A stretch of 64,000 nucleotides of DNA from Spirosoma linguale DSM 74 (GTDB taxonomy: Bacteria > Bacteroidota > Bacteroidia > Cytophagales > Spirosomataceae). Below, in pieces: positions 50,613-60,491 of this stretch (its first letter is position 1; each line of letters begins with the position of its first letter). Position numbers and translations under genes: made by a program. Location: positions 434,001 through 498,000 of the forward strand of contig CP001769.1 of NCBI GenBank assembly GCA_000024525.1, written 5' to 3'. A model generated the notes under the pieces. It made no database searches. It was not told the origin of the DNA and saw nothing but the letters and a program-made list of their open reading frames with translations.

Positions 50613-52853
50613 ATGATTCCAGAAAGTTTTGATCTGACAAATTGCGATCGGGAGCCTATTCATATTCTCGGTCATATTCAGTCACACGGTTACCTGATCG
50701 CTATTCAGCCCGACACATACTCCATCGTTCATGCCAGCGAGAATATCAGTGATTTAGTGGGGATACCCGCTGCCGGGTTGTTGGGGCAGCCCATTGATAC
50801 ATTGCTCACGGCTACCGACCTGCCTGCCAATTCGCTGATCGAACTCCTGAATGTCACTCGCCGAAATGAGTCATGGGAATCGCTGAATCCGCACCGGATG
50901 ACGGTGAATGGGAAGAGCTGGAACCTGATCATGCACCAGCACCAGCATCTTGTTTTGCTTGAGTGGGAGCCGGTGGGCGACGATCGGAATACGTTGATTA
51001 ATCAGCAGCTTATTTCGCAGGCTTTAACCGAAGTGCAGTCGAGCCGGACGCTGGCTGAACTGCTGCAAAACACCGCCCGGCGGGTTAAAACCATAATCGG
51101 TTTTGATCGGGTCATGGTCTATCAATTCAATGAAGACTGGCACGGGCGGGTTGTAGCTGAGGAAAAAGACGAGCATCTGGAGCCGTTTCTGGGTTTGCAT
51201 TACCCGGCATCTGACATTCCGCGTCAGGCCCGTGAATTATATACCATCAATCTGGTGCGACTCATTGCCGACGTAAGCAGTGTGCCATCGCCTATCCTGT
51301 CGGCACCCGACTGGCCGGTGGATAAACCACTCGACTTAACGCATTCCGTACTGCGGGCCGTATCGCCGGTGCATATCCAGTACCTGAAAAACATGGGTGT
51401 GCAGGCATCCATGAGTATTTCGCTGTTGTATCGGGGAAAATTATGGGGGCTTATCTCCTGCCACAACAGTACACCCCATTTTTCTGATTTTACCGCCCGT
51501 CAGGCTGCCAAATTCGTCAGCCAGTTGTTATCGGCTGCCCTGGAGTTTCGGAAGGATAAAGAAGACCAGACAAATCTGCTGCAATACCAGCAGACGGGTC
51601 AGCAACTGCATGAACAGCTCCTGATTAGCGATGATGTAGTTCGGGCTCTCACCAAGCTCCCCGTAACGGCTCTCGATGTTACCGATGCCACCGGTGCCGC
51701 CCTGGTGTTTAACAACAAAGTTTATAGGCTTGGCCAAACACCAGACGAGAAGGCCATACGAGCACTGACCGACTGGATGGGGACGGCCACAACCGAGTCG
51801 TTTCTGGAAACGAACCGACTTCCGGCCCTGTACCCACCCGCCGAAGAGTTCAGGGCCGTTGGGGCAGGGTTGCTGGCCATCGTGCTGTCGCGGGAGCTGA
51901 ACGAGTATCTGTTATGGTTCAAGCCCGAGCAAGTTCAACAGGTTACCTGGGCAGGTAATCCGGACAAACCCGTAACCGTTGACGACGACGGGATGCGCCG
52001 ACTCAGTCCACGCACCAGCTTTGCGGCCTGGACCGAAATCGTCCGGAATACATCCAGCCCCTGGACTGAGGCTGAAATTTCGGTTGTCGTGAAACTGCGG
52101 GAAGATATTCTACAGATCGTGACCCGCCAGGCCAACGAGATACGGCTGCTCAACCAGCGCCTGCAACTGGCTTATGATGAACTCGACGCGTTCAGCTATA
52201 CGGTGTCGCACGACCTGCGCACGCCCCTGTCGTCCATTCGTTGTTACGCCGAGATTCTGCTTGAAGAGTATGGGGAGGATTTTACGCCCGATGCGCAGGC
52301 CCTGTTTCAGAAAGTGATTGACTCAACGGAACGAATGCGCCGACTGATTCGCCACATCCTGTATTATTCGCGGATGGGGCGTACCGAACTGGACACGCAG
52401 ACCATCAATATGAAACAACTGCTGGAGGGTATTCGGGAAGAGATTCTGGTCACCGAAAAAGATCGGTCATTACGCATTGAAATTGGAGATACGCCCCCTA
52501 TTGTAGCCGACCCCACTATGGCATTGCAGTTGTTTACAAACTTGCTGAGCAATGCCGCTAAATACACGCAACTGGCTCATGAGGGCATTGTTCGGGTGAA
52601 GGGGCACCAAACGGATGGGGAGGTTATTTACTCGGTAGAAGATAACGGCATTGGCTTCGACATGAAGCAGGCAGGGAAGATGTTCGATTTGTTCAAGCGT
52701 CTGGAAAATGCCCGTAACTTTGAAGGCTCCGGCGTTGGGCTCGCTATCGTGAAACGAATTGTCAATCGTCATCAGGGCAAAATATGGTTTCATAGCGAAC
52801 CGAACCAGGGCACCGTATTCCATGTTTCCTTTCCCGTAACACCTGCTGATTAA
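50613..52853 (+). CDS. bphP: Bacteriophytochrome histidine kinase
   Basis: The 746-residue red/far-red photoreceptor kinase has the order PAS, GAF, PHY, HisKA, HATPase. Chromophore-linking C11 lies in TNCDREPIHILG, the DIP motif is in HYPASDIPRQA (D201), and conserved histidines are H254 (SPVHIQYL) and H284 (ISCHNS). The PHY tongue has WAGNP (446-450) and PRTSF (466-470). The phospho-acceptor is H533 in VSHDLRTPLSS. It should bind biliverdin and change kinase output with light. The response regulator starts 8 nt downstream and heme oxygenase overlaps that gene, so the pigment supply and output are encoded together. Confidence 0.97.
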   Translation: MIPESFDLTNCDREPIHILGHIQSHGYLIAIQPDTYSIVHASENISDLVGIPAAGLLGQPIDTLLTATDLPANSLIELLNVTRRNESWESLNPHRMTVNGKSWNLIMHQHQHLVLLEWEPVGDDRNTLINQQLISQALTEVQSSRTLAELLQNTARRVKTIIGFDRVMVYQFNEDWHGRVVAEEKDEHLEPFLGLHYPASDIPRQARELYTINLVRLIADVSSVPSPILSAPDWPVDKPLDLTHSVLRAVSPVHIQYLKNMGVQASMSISLLYRGKLWGLISCHNSTPHFSDFTARQAAKFVSQLLSAALEFRKDKEDQTNLLQYQQTGQQLHEQLLISDDVVRALTKLPVTALDVTDATGAALVFNNKVYRLGQTPDEKAIRALTDWMGTATTESFLETNRLPALYPPAEEFRAVGAGLLAIVLSRELNEYLLWFKPEQVQQVTWAGNPDKPVTVDDDGMRRLSPRTSFAAWTEIVRNTSSPWTEAEISVVVKLREDILQIVTRQANEIRLLNQRLQLAYDELDAFSYTVSHDLRTPLSSIRCYAEILLEEYGEDFTPDAQALFQKVIDSTERMRRLIRHILYYSRMGRTELDTQTINMKQLLEGIREEILVTEKDRSLRIEIGDTPPIVADPTMALQLFTNLLSNAAKYTQLAHEGIVRVKGHQTDGEVIYSVEDNGIGFDMKQAGKMFDLFKRLENARNFEGSGVGLAIVKRIVNRHQGKIWFHSEPNQGTVFHVSFPVTPAD

Positions 52854-52861
52854 ACAGAGTC

Positions 52862-53293
52862 ATGGTAGACGTACTGTATGTTGAAGATAATCTGCATGAT
52901 GCAGACATATTTTGTCGGCTGATCGGAAAATTAAGCAGACCTGTTACGTATACAGTGGTACATTCCGGCTCAGAAGCACTTGATTACCTGACCGGAAAGG
53001 GGCTATACGAGCAGCAAAAAATAAGTCTGCCTAAACTGGTTTTACTGGATATTAATCTAATTGGGCTGAGCGGAATCGATGTAATTGAACAAACCCGTTC
53101 GTTTGAACGGACGCGGTTTCTACCCATCGTTGTATTTAGTACATCCGATAACCCCCGAGATATACAGTCAGCGTATCAGGCCGGTATCAATGCGTATGTT
53201 GTGAAGCCGGGTAGTTATCGGGCCACCGGTAACCTGCTCGGAAAGCTTTGTGACTTCTGGCTGGAGGATAATATTCGAACAGATTATAAATGA
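52862..53293 (+). CDS. Single-domain response regulator (Rcp1-like)
   Basis: The 143-residue protein is a REC domain with no output domain: acidic pocket VEDN at residues 7-10, phospho-acceptor D63 in LLDINLIGLSG, serine/threonine region in FSTSDN and K115 in AYVVKPG. Cognate regulators of this kind in phytochrome operons diffuse to a downstream target. It begins 8 nt after the phytochrome gene and overlaps the heme oxygenase start by 4 nt (ATGA), so translation is coupled. The target of the signal is not in view. Confidence 0.95.
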   Translation: MVDVLYVEDNLHDADIFCRLIGKLSRPVTYTVVHSGSEALDYLTGKGLYEQQKISLPKLVLLDINLIGLSGIDVIEQTRSFERTRFLPIVVFSTSDNPRDIQSAYQAGINAYVVKPGSYRATGNLLGKLCDFWLEDNIRTDYK

Positions 53294-53874
53294 GTACTTT
53301 ACTGGAACGTTTACGGCACGAAACCCGGCCGGCCCATGAGCAAACGGAGCAACTTTTTTATACAGAAGCCTTGCAGAACGGTACGCTTTCAGTACCGCAA
53401 TACACACACCTGCTGCGTACCCACTTCGTATTCCATCAGTCCCTGGAATCTGCTGTTGATTGGCACCCCGAGTTTTTTGACGCCTACCAGCCCGAGCGCC
53501 GTAAAAAAACGGCCTGGCTCGTGGCCGACCTAAAGGATCTGGGCGAACCCCTGCCAGCGCCTATGACCGATTTGTTTGCTGACTGGTCGACGGTAGACTT
53601 GCTGGGGGCGACTTATGTAGGCGAAGGCTCCATGCTGGGCGGCAGCGTAATTGGCCGGTTGCTGCGTAAGAATACCACCCTTCAGCCAATTATGGAACAT
53701 GCCCGTTTCTATGGAGGCTATGGGGCCGAAACCGGTAACTACTGGCGGGATTTCGGCGATTTCCTGACCGAAAACGGTACACCCCATGCCGACGAAGTAG
53801 TGGCTGCTGCCAGCCGGACGTTTACTATCTATCAGGCGATTTTCGATGAAGTCAACAGGTCTGTAAATCAGTAA
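53290..53874 (+). CDS. bphO: Biliverdin-producing heme oxygenase
   Basis: The 194-residue enzyme opens heme to biliverdin, the chromophore of the adjacent phytochrome. The proximal heme ligand is H16 in ETRPAHEQTEQLF, and LGATYVGEGSMLGGSVIGR gives the distal helix with its flexible glycines. Its ATG overlaps the response regulator stop by 4 nt. It ends 24 nt before the convergent sensor kinase stop with no terminator between; a 12-bp palindrome (TCAATTAATTGA, 53895-53906) covers that stop. Confidence 0.95.
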   Translation: MSTLLERLRHETRPAHEQTEQLFYTEALQNGTLSVPQYTHLLRTHFVFHQSLESAVDWHPEFFDAYQPERRKKTAWLVADLKDLGEPLPAPMTDLFADWSTVDLLGATYVGEGSMLGGSVIGRLLRKNTTLQPIMEHARFYGGYGAETGNYWRDFGDFLTENGTPHADEVVAAASRTFTIYQAIFDEVNRSVNQ

Positions 53875-53898
53875 ATGGCAGACTTACGGGCCTATCAA

Positions 53899-55923
53899 TT
53901 AATTGACAACGGGCAAGAAAACCTTAAACGTAGACCCTTTTCCGTCCTGACTGGTTACGTCGATTGCCCCGCCGTGACTTTCGGTCACGCGCTGCGAAAT
54001 GGCCAGGCCAATGCCGGTTCCGCTATAGGAGGTCTTGTGCAGTCGTTGAAATGGGGTGAAAATCCGGTCTTTGTAGCGTTCGTCAAATCCAATACCATTG
54101 TCGGTAACGGTGATTAACCAGAAGGCCTGATTGGAATCGTTCAGGAGAACCGGGGGGAGTTCGCTTGGTTGGGCGGTACGGTACCGTATCTCAATGAGCG
54201 GGGGAACACCTGTCTGACAGAATTTCAGCGCGTTGGTAATCAGGTTCTGGAAAAGCTGACGCAGCCGCGACGCGCTTCCGTACACCGATGGGAGAGGAGA
54301 TACATCGACCGTTGCGTTTTTCTCGGCGATGGTCATTTCCAGATCCGTTACCACATCTTCGAGGACGATATCCAGCGAGACAATCGTGAACGAATCCCGT
54401 TGGGTACTCACCTGCGAATAAAGCAGCAAATCTTTAATGAGCATCTGCATTCGCTGCGCCGACTTCTGAATACGACGAACCATGTCCCGTTCGCCATCAG
54501 AGAGACTATCCACAAACTGATTCTGTAGAATATCGCTGAATGCCTGGATTCGCCGGAGTGGTTCCTGTAAATCGTGCGAAGCGATATGGGCAAACTGCTG
54601 CAGGTTCTCGTTGGAGCGCTGTAGCTCAACGTTGGCATCTTTCAACTCCCGCTCCTGAAGCTGGGCGGCCAGTTCAGCCTGCTTGCGGTCGGTGATGTTA
54701 TTGTAGGTAATCACCACCCCGTTGCTTCCCTGCTTAACGGCCGACACCTCAAACCAGCCTTCCAGCCCGAACTCATCGCGGTAGTATTGGCTGCTCTGTT
54801 CGGCCTGACCGGTTTCGACAACCCGCGCGTAGAGGTCGAAAAAACCGCTGTCTTTATTGCCCGGAAACACAGTTAACATTGTTCGGCCGATGATTTGATC
54901 GGGTGTCATGAAGTTGCTCTTGATAACGGCTTCGTTAGCCGTGTTCATCATAAAGTCAACAATAGTTCCCGTTTCATCCCGTATGGCCGTCATGGCAATG
55001 ATGCTGTTAAGCGATGCATCCAGGGTTGTGCGTAGCTCAAGTGCCTGTTGTTCCAGAATACGGGTTTGCTCATCCACGCGTCGTTGCAGCAGCGATTCCG
55101 CTTCTTTATCAGCGGTTATATCGATAACGGTACCGATAAACCGATTGGCAATACCCTGTTCGTTGAACAAGGCCTGGCCGTTGGCACGAACCCAGCGTAA
55201 CTGCTTATCCTCAATGCCCAGCGTTCGGTATTCGCAGTCAAAGCGACCACTGCTGCCGGGTTGAAGCACCGCCTGAATCATCTGATCTGTTCGCGCACGA
55301 TCATCCGCATGAAGCCCCTGCAAGAAGACGCTATAGTCGATGGTTGCCGTTGGAGGCAGGCCAAACAGCTCTTTTGTCCGGTCAGACCAGATCAATGTCC
55401 CCGTAAGCGGACTATAGTCCCAGGTGCCCATACGAGCCGATTCGACCGATAGCCGGAAACTTGTTTCGGCAATTTGCGAGCGCAGTTCAACTTCCTTCCG
55501 GTCCGTTACATCGACCAGTACGCCCGAAAAGGCAAACGGTTGTTGGGTGTCTGTATAGGTTAACCGCCCTCTGGCAAGCACCCAACGGGTTTGGTTATTT
55601 ACCACAATGCGGTATTCCGCTTCGTAAGGACGGCCGGACTGTACGCCCTGATCGATCAGCTGGATTACTCTGGGTCGATCGTCGGGGTGTATGGAGTCGG
55701 TAAATACACGCAGGGGAAGGCTGGTTCTTTCGGCACTTTCGTGAATGCCGAACATGCGCAAAAGGTTAGGGTCGCCAAGTACGTTGTCTGTACCCAGATC
55801 CCAAAACCAGGTAGCAATCAGGCCAATGCTAAGCGCTGTTTGTAATTGATCGTACGAACGTAAAAGTAGAACCTCTTCGTCGGGTAACAATGAAGTAGAT
55901 TTAGCAGCAAAAGGCCGATTCAT
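53899..55923 (-). CDS. Cytoplasmic multi-PAS sensor histidine kinase
   Basis: The 674-residue protein has three PAS/PAC repeats (about 20-140, 150-270, 290-420), a coiled-coil linker, a HisKA domain with FAHIASHDLQEPLRRIQAFSDIL around residue 450 and an HATPase domain ending TGIGLAISQRVTESHGG. No signal peptide or transmembrane segment is seen, so it senses an internal or redox/light-related signal. No receiver domain or cognate regulator follows directly. It converges on the phytochrome operon, suggesting but not proving a link. The 55924-56137 region upstream holds only a small CCCGG/CCGGG stem. Confidence 0.93.
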   Translation of the reverse strand: MNRPFAAKSTSLLPDEEVLLLRSYDQLQTALSIGLIATWFWDLGTDNVLGDPNLLRMFGIHESAERTSLPLRVFTDSIHPDDRPRVIQLIDQGVQSGRPYEAEYRIVVNNQTRWVLARGRLTYTDTQQPFAFSGVLVDVTDRKEVELRSQIAETSFRLSVESARMGTWDYSPLTGTLIWSDRTKELFGLPPTATIDYSVFLQGLHADDRARTDQMIQAVLQPGSSGRFDCEYRTLGIEDKQLRWVRANGQALFNEQGIANRFIGTVIDITADKEAESLLQRRVDEQTRILEQQALELRTTLDASLNSIIAMTAIRDETGTIVDFMMNTANEAVIKSNFMTPDQIIGRTMLTVFPGNKDSGFFDLYARVVETGQAEQSSQYYRDEFGLEGWFEVSAVKQGSNGVVITYNNITDRKQAELAAQLQERELKDANVELQRSNENLQQFAHIASHDLQEPLRRIQAFSDILQNQFVDSLSDGERDMVRRIQKSAQRMQMLIKDLLLYSQVSTQRDSFTIVSLDIVLEDVVTDLEMTIAEKNATVDVSPLPSVYGSASRLRQLFQNLITNALKFCQTGVPPLIEIRYRTAQPSELPPVLLNDSNQAFWLITVTDNGIGFDERYKDRIFTPFQRLHKTSYSGTGIGLAISQRVTESHGGAIDVTSQDGKGSTFKVFLPVVN

Positions 55924-56137
55924 GCGTTGAGACTATCTGGAAAATCAGGTTGTCGCTGGTTCGTTCCGGCAGTTGATTTCCGACGTATGAGGAGTCAACA
56001 ACGACAAACTACCCGGCGTTCCGGGTGCAGTCAGCAGTTCGTATACTACATGGATAGCTCGTAAAAAAACGCTGACTTTGTACTCAACAAAAATAAGAGG
56101 AAAGTGTCTATTAGTGTTGCCCGTATTCGTGTTGAAT

Positions 56138-56707
56138 TCAGCTTTTCTTATCGACGTGCTTTTTATTGACTGATCGGGTTTTGGCGGGCGCTTTTAAGGT
56201 GCCCGCTGACATTGATTTTTCGACTTGTCTATCTTTTCGGCGGGCTGACTGCCGTTCGTGCAGCGCATCGAGTTTGTCCTGATGGATATCTTCGGCTTCT
56301 TCTACCGAGTGTGATTGAGATAGGCTGGATTCTGTTTTTGCCTTTTCGACCAGCTGACCGAAAAAGCGGTGTAATGCATGCAGTTCGGCTTCGGTGAGAT
56401 CTTCTACATTGAGTAGTCGGTTGCTGGCCTTACGATTTACGGCAATGAGTTCGTTCAGCTTGAGCTGCATGGCCAGCGAATCCTTATTCTGCGACTTCTG
56501 GATCAGAAAGACCATAAGGAAAGTTATGATCGTTGTGCCTGTATTGATAACAAGTTGCCAGGTGTCTGAATAACCGAAAATAGGCCCTGTAATAATCCAG
56601 GTGATAATTGTCAATAAGGCCAGTAGAAAGGCGGTTGAAGAGCCGGTAGCCTGCGTTGCCCGGGAGGCAAACCGCTCGAAAAATTTGGTGAATGAACTAG
56701 AAGCCAT
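56138..56707 (-). CDS. Low-affinity iron permease family membrane protein
   Basis: The 189-residue protein has three or four hydrophobic segments in the first ~75 residues (TAFLLALLTIITWIITGP, NTGTTIITFLMVFLIQ) and a basic, coiled-coil-like tail. The N-terminal part matches the Fet4-like low-affinity iron permease family of bacteria; transport has not been shown for most members. The C-terminal QSHSVEEAEDIHQDK and basic end suggest regulation or partner binding, which is inference. It stands alone on the minus strand. Confidence 0.85.
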   Translation of the reverse strand: MASSSFTKFFERFASRATQATGSSTAFLLALLTIITWIITGPIFGYSDTWQLVINTGTTIITFLMVFLIQKSQNKDSLAMQLKLNELIAVNRKASNRLLNVEDLTEAELHALHRFFGQLVEKAKTESSLSQSHSVEEAEDIHQDKLDALHERQSARRKDRQVEKSMSAGTLKAPAKTRSVNKKHVDKKS

Positions 56708-56809
56708 TACGGTTGGAACGTCAAAAAACTAAGTATATTGATATAAACGCTGTTGGGGAAGTCTTTCTGAAATTAAAAATGACTAATTCGGTTTCTTGGC
56801 CGATTGCCA

Positions 56810-58210
56810 TCAATTTCGGCCCATATCTGCGAGTTCTGCCTCATAATCATGCGTAGGCCAGCCCTCTTTCTCGGCCTCATGAATCGCTTCTTTCTGCGCG
56901 TAAACGGCGTCCTGAATACGGCCAAGTTTTTGGAGTAACTGGGCAAAGGTGTGCAGCAAGGTGTGGGTTCGGTATAAGCGTACCGAACGCTCTGCCCACG
57001 CCAAAGCTGGTTCCCAGTGGATTGCGGAGGTGCCCATCGTTCGATAGGTATCGGCAATCTCATTCAGGGTACGGGCGACTTTTGAAGAGATAAGGTGTTT
57101 TTTCATGGGTGGGTTGAACGCTGGGTTATTCCGAATGGAATCGGGCAAAGCGGATTCCGCCGTTTGCATACGCATGGCAATGACAGAGTCCTGCTCATGC
57201 AAATCGGCTATTGCCTGACTCATTAGTTGATCCCGCGCAATTGGTTCAGCAATGGTTTGGTAGCGGGCAAAGTTCCGGGTCCGTTTATAAAACGTCAACC
57301 GGTAGTCGTTTGCAGCTTCCTGTTTCTCGGCTTCCCGTCGTGTTACGAATGGATTGGCCGATGTGGCATCTCGTTCGCTGTTTACGATCACTTTTTCGAG
57401 TAGCTGTTCGTCGTTGGTGGTAATGGCCCGCTCAAAGTCGCTGCGCACTACCCGGTACAACGCCCTGAAAATAGCCTGTAACAGGCTTTCCTGAGCCGAA
57501 TCGGTCGTAAGCAGACTAGGCCGATTGGCAATCAGCAACTCAAATGCTTTTGTATCAGTCGATTGGATGGTCTCTGCCACAAATTGCACTGTTTGTGCTG
57601 TGGTGCGTTCCGATTCGGGTAGGGCATCGATATAGGCATCAAGCACGTCGCTGATGGGGCGGTTGAGCGACTGGCGCGTTTGGATGTATTTTTTCAGGAA
57701 ATCCGGGTCTCGCTTGCCTTCGGCATACGCTTTGTCGCCCTTTGCAACCGTCGACTTCAGGCGCGGTAGAGACAGCACATGGTCGGCCTGGACAAGCATG
57801 GCGTTGATGCCGCCGTACCCTACCGCCCGATGAATCAGATCGCCATTGGGGGCGATGAACAGAGCCGTTGGATAGCTGCCTACGAGGTATTGCCTGGCAA
57901 TGGCTGGGCCTTCGTCTTTCTCAGCGTCGAGCTGGTAGTTAATGAAGTGTACGTTGTAGTGAGCCCCCAGCTTTGGGTTCGGAAAAGCTTCGATAGCCAT
58001 TCGTTTGCAGGGCGGGCACCAGGTTGTGTAAACGTCCAGAAATACCGGTTTATTCTGCCGTTTGGCTTCAGCGAGTACATCTTTCCAGGAGCCTTTAAAA
58101 AAGACAATCCCCGGCGGTTCATTGAACGAAACTGGCAGACTATAGGCACCCGGTTTACAGCTGGCCAACAAAACAAAGGACAGGAGAAGCCTCGACACGA
58201 ATGAATTCAT
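56810..58210 (-). CDS. Thioredoxin-fold lipoprotein
   Basis: The 466-residue protein has a lipobox-like LLASC ending at C18, so it is likely a lipoprotein. The thioredoxin domain follows with WCPPC (C65, C68) in VYTTWCPPCKRM, and a proline loop later. The C-terminal two thirds is helical, ending with repeat-like segments. It probably reduces or isomerises disulfides in the periplasm, or acts in a peptide partner pathway; the family in Bacteroidetes is large and mostly undefined. Its leader holds no exact -7 box. Confidence 0.85.
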   Translation of the reverse strand: MNSFVSRLLLSFVLLASCKPGAYSLPVSFNEPPGIVFFKGSWKDVLAEAKRQNKPVFLDVYTTWCPPCKRMAIEAFPNPKLGAHYNVHFINYQLDAEKDEGPAIARQYLVGSYPTALFIAPNGDLIHRAVGYGGINAMLVQADHVLSLPRLKSTVAKGDKAYAEGKRDPDFLKKYIQTRQSLNRPISDVLDAYIDALPESERTTAQTVQFVAETIQSTDTKAFELLIANRPSLLTTDSAQESLLQAIFRALYRVVRSDFERAITTNDEQLLEKVIVNSERDATSANPFVTRREAEKQEAANDYRLTFYKRTRNFARYQTIAEPIARDQLMSQAIADLHEQDSVIAMRMQTAESALPDSIRNNPAFNPPMKKHLISSKVARTLNEIADTYRTMGTSAIHWEPALAWAERSVRLYRTHTLLHTFAQLLQKLGRIQDAVYAQKEAIHEAEKEGWPTHDYEAELADMGRN

Positions 58211-58319
58211 TCGGGAAGTAACAATAAAAATTTGTCAATTCGTTGATGCTGCATTAGTGAGTTATAAGCAAGGGCCAACCCGATGAACTAATCCCCGGTC
58301 GGGCTTGTCTTTTTTGTAT

Positions 58320-60170
58320 ATGGCAAAAAAGGAAATTCCACATGCTACCCCCGCTGATAATAAGGAACAAGTAAGTTGGCGGGAACGCTTTGCGGCCCTG
58401 GGAAACCTGCCCGCATTTTTCAAATCAGTGTGGGAGGTATCGCCGGGTTTGTTTCTCGGTAATGCAATCCTGCGCCTGATTCGGGCCGCTATTCCGGCCG
58501 CTACACTCTATGTCGGAAAGCTGATTATCGATCAGGTTGTTGCCCTCTCCCGGCACACCACAACGGACGACACCAGTTATATCTGGTGGTTGGTGGGTGC
58601 TGAATTCGGACTGGCGATTCTATCGACCGCTCTGGGTCGGGCCGTGGCGCTGATGGACAGTTTGCTGGGCGATTTGTTCGCCAATCAGACGTCCATTCGG
58701 CTGATGGAACACGCAGCCACGCTCGATCTCGAACAGTTTGAAGATGCTACTTTCTACGATAAACTCGAACGCGCCCGTCGGCAGACCACCGGCCGAACGG
58801 TGCTGCTCTCCGGCGTTTTCGGACAGGTGCAGGAACTAATTTCGGTAGGCTTTCTGGCGGCAGGTCTTGCGGTGTACAACCCCTGGCTGTTGCTGCTGAT
58901 TTTGGTGGCTGTAACGCCGTCGTTCATTGGCGACAATTATTTCAACCAGCGCAGCTATTCGCTTTCCCGATCCTGGACGCCCGAACGGCGCGAACTTGAT
59001 TACCTGCGCTACATTGGCGCCAGCGACGAAACGGCTAAAGAGGTGAAGATTTTTGGTTTGTCGGGCTTTCTGATCGACCGGTTCAGGGAGTTGTCGTGGG
59101 GGTATTACCTCAAAAACCGGGCGCTGGCCATCAGTCGCGCCGGGTGGGGCACGTTGCTTACGGCCCTTGGCACGGCAGGTTATTACGGGGCTTACGTCTG
59201 GATTGTGCTGCGGGCCGTGAACGGGCAAATCTCGCTCGGCGACCTGACCTTTCTGGCCGGTTCGTTCCGGCAGGTGCGGGGCTCGCTGGAGGGTATTCTG
59301 CTTCAGTTCAGCAGCCTGACGCAGGAAGCCATCTATTTGCAGGACCTCTTCGATTATTTTGCGATCAAGCCACTGATTCATTCGCCCAAAACAACCCGCC
59401 CGTTCCCCAAGCCAATTCGGGAAGGGTTTGTGTTCGAAAATGTCGGTTTCAAATACACGAACTCGGATCGCTGGGCCTTGCGCAATCTTTCCTTTACGCT
59501 TCAGGCGGGCGAGAAACTGGCGCTCGTTGGCGAGAATGGCGCGGGCAAAACGACGCTCGTTAAACTCCTGGCCCGTCTGTATGATCCGGCCGAAGGGAGG
59601 ATTCTGCTCGATGGTTACGATTTGCGGGAGTACGACCTGATGGAGCTACGGCGTAACATCGGCGTCATTTTTCAGGATTATACCCGCTTCAAAATGTCGG
59701 CCGGGGTGAACATTGCCGTGGGCGATATTGACGAGCGAACGAATCAGGCCCGCATCGAAACGTCGGCGCAACGGAGTCTGGCCGATACGGTCATCGCTAA
59801 ACTTGCCGGCGGGTACGACCAGCAACTGGGCCGCTCGTTTGGCAAAGGTGTTGAACTATCGGGCGGGGAGTGGCAGAAAGTAGCGCTGGGCCGTGCTTAC
59901 ATGCGCGATGCGCAGCTGATTATTCTCGACGAACCCACCGCTGCCCTCGACGCCCGTGCCGAGTATGAAGTGTTTCAGCGATTTGCCCAGCTTACAGAAG
60001 GGAAATCGTCGGTCATTATTTCGCACCGGTTCAGCACCGTCCGCATGGCCGACCGGATTCTGGTACTGGAAAACGGCACCCTGCTCGAAATCGGCAGCCA
60101 CTACGAACTGCTGGAAAAAGACGGCCGTTACGCCGAGTTGTTTGGCTTGCAGGCAAGGGGGTATCAGTAA
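58320..60170 (+). CDS. ABC-type exporter, fused permease and ATPase
   Basis: The 616-residue half-transporter has a six-helix transmembrane domain (about 40-330) and a C-terminal ATPase with Walker A GENGAGKTT, signature LSGGEWQKVALGRA, Walker B LIILDEPTAALD and the switch histidine in IISHRFST. It should work as a homodimer exporting lipids, peptides or drugs; no accessory protein is adjacent. The ATG at 58320 is preferred over TTG 58305. The toxin-antitoxin pair starts 59 nt downstream with its own operator-like palindrome. Confidence 0.9.
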   Translation: MAKKEIPHATPADNKEQVSWRERFAALGNLPAFFKSVWEVSPGLFLGNAILRLIRAAIPAATLYVGKLIIDQVVALSRHTTTDDTSYIWWLVGAEFGLAILSTALGRAVALMDSLLGDLFANQTSIRLMEHAATLDLEQFEDATFYDKLERARRQTTGRTVLLSGVFGQVQELISVGFLAAGLAVYNPWLLLLILVAVTPSFIGDNYFNQRSYSLSRSWTPERRELDYLRYIGASDETAKEVKIFGLSGFLIDRFRELSWGYYLKNRALAISRAGWGTLLTALGTAGYYGAYVWIVLRAVNGQISLGDLTFLAGSFRQVRGSLEGILLQFSSLTQEAIYLQDLFDYFAIKPLIHSPKTTRPFPKPIREGFVFENVGFKYTNSDRWALRNLSFTLQAGEKLALVGENGAGKTTLVKLLARLYDPAEGRILLDGYDLREYDLMELRRNIGVIFQDYTRFKMSAGVNIAVGDIDERTNQARIETSAQRSLADTVIAKLAGGYDQQLGRSFGKGVELSGGEWQKVALGRAYMRDAQLIILDEPTAALDARAEYEVFQRFAQLTEGKSSVIISHRFSTVRMADRILVLENGTLLEIGSHYELLEKDGRYAELFGLQARGYQ

Positions 60171-60206
60171 AAATAGGCTTGTTTTATCTAAGATAAGTAC
60201 TTAAAA

Positions 60207-60220
60207 TTGTACGTAAACAA
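60207..60220 (+). promoter_or_regulatory. Candidate operator of the toxin-antitoxin pair
   Basis: TTGTACGTAAACAA has inverted TTGT/ACAA arms and lies 9 nt before the antitoxin ATG, where YefM-YoeB complexes usually bind. Weak support. Confidence 0.35.
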
Positions 60221-60229
60221 CAATTACCT

Positions 60230-60484
60230 ATGCAAGTTGTCAATTACACGGAGTTCCGGAGGTCGATGAAAGCCAAACTCGATCAGGTTAGTGATGACGG
60301 CGATACGGTTATTATTAACCGCAGTGAAAACAAAAATGTCGTTTTAATTTCATTACGGGAGTATAATTCACTGAAGGAAACGCTTCATTTACTCAGTTCG
60401 GAAAAAAACCGTAACCGATTAATGAGCGCCGTTGATCGTGCAGACCGAGGAGAGTTTGAGTCGCATACATTGATAGAAGACTAA
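60230..60484 (+). CDS. yefM: YefM/Phd family antitoxin
   Basis: The 84-residue protein has the YefM/Phd start MQVVNYTEFRRSMKAKLDQV, then VIINRSENKNVVLISLREYNSL, the DNA-binding and dimer part, and an acidic C-terminus that neutralises the toxin. It precedes the YoeB-type toxin by 7 nt and together they should repress their own promoter. The pair is often carried by mobile DNA but no element is visible here. Confidence 0.93.
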   Translation: MQVVNYTEFRRSMKAKLDQVSDDGDTVIINRSENKNVVLISLREYNSLKETLHLLSSEKNRNRLMSAVDRADRGEFESHTLIED

Positions 60485-60491
60485 TCTGATC

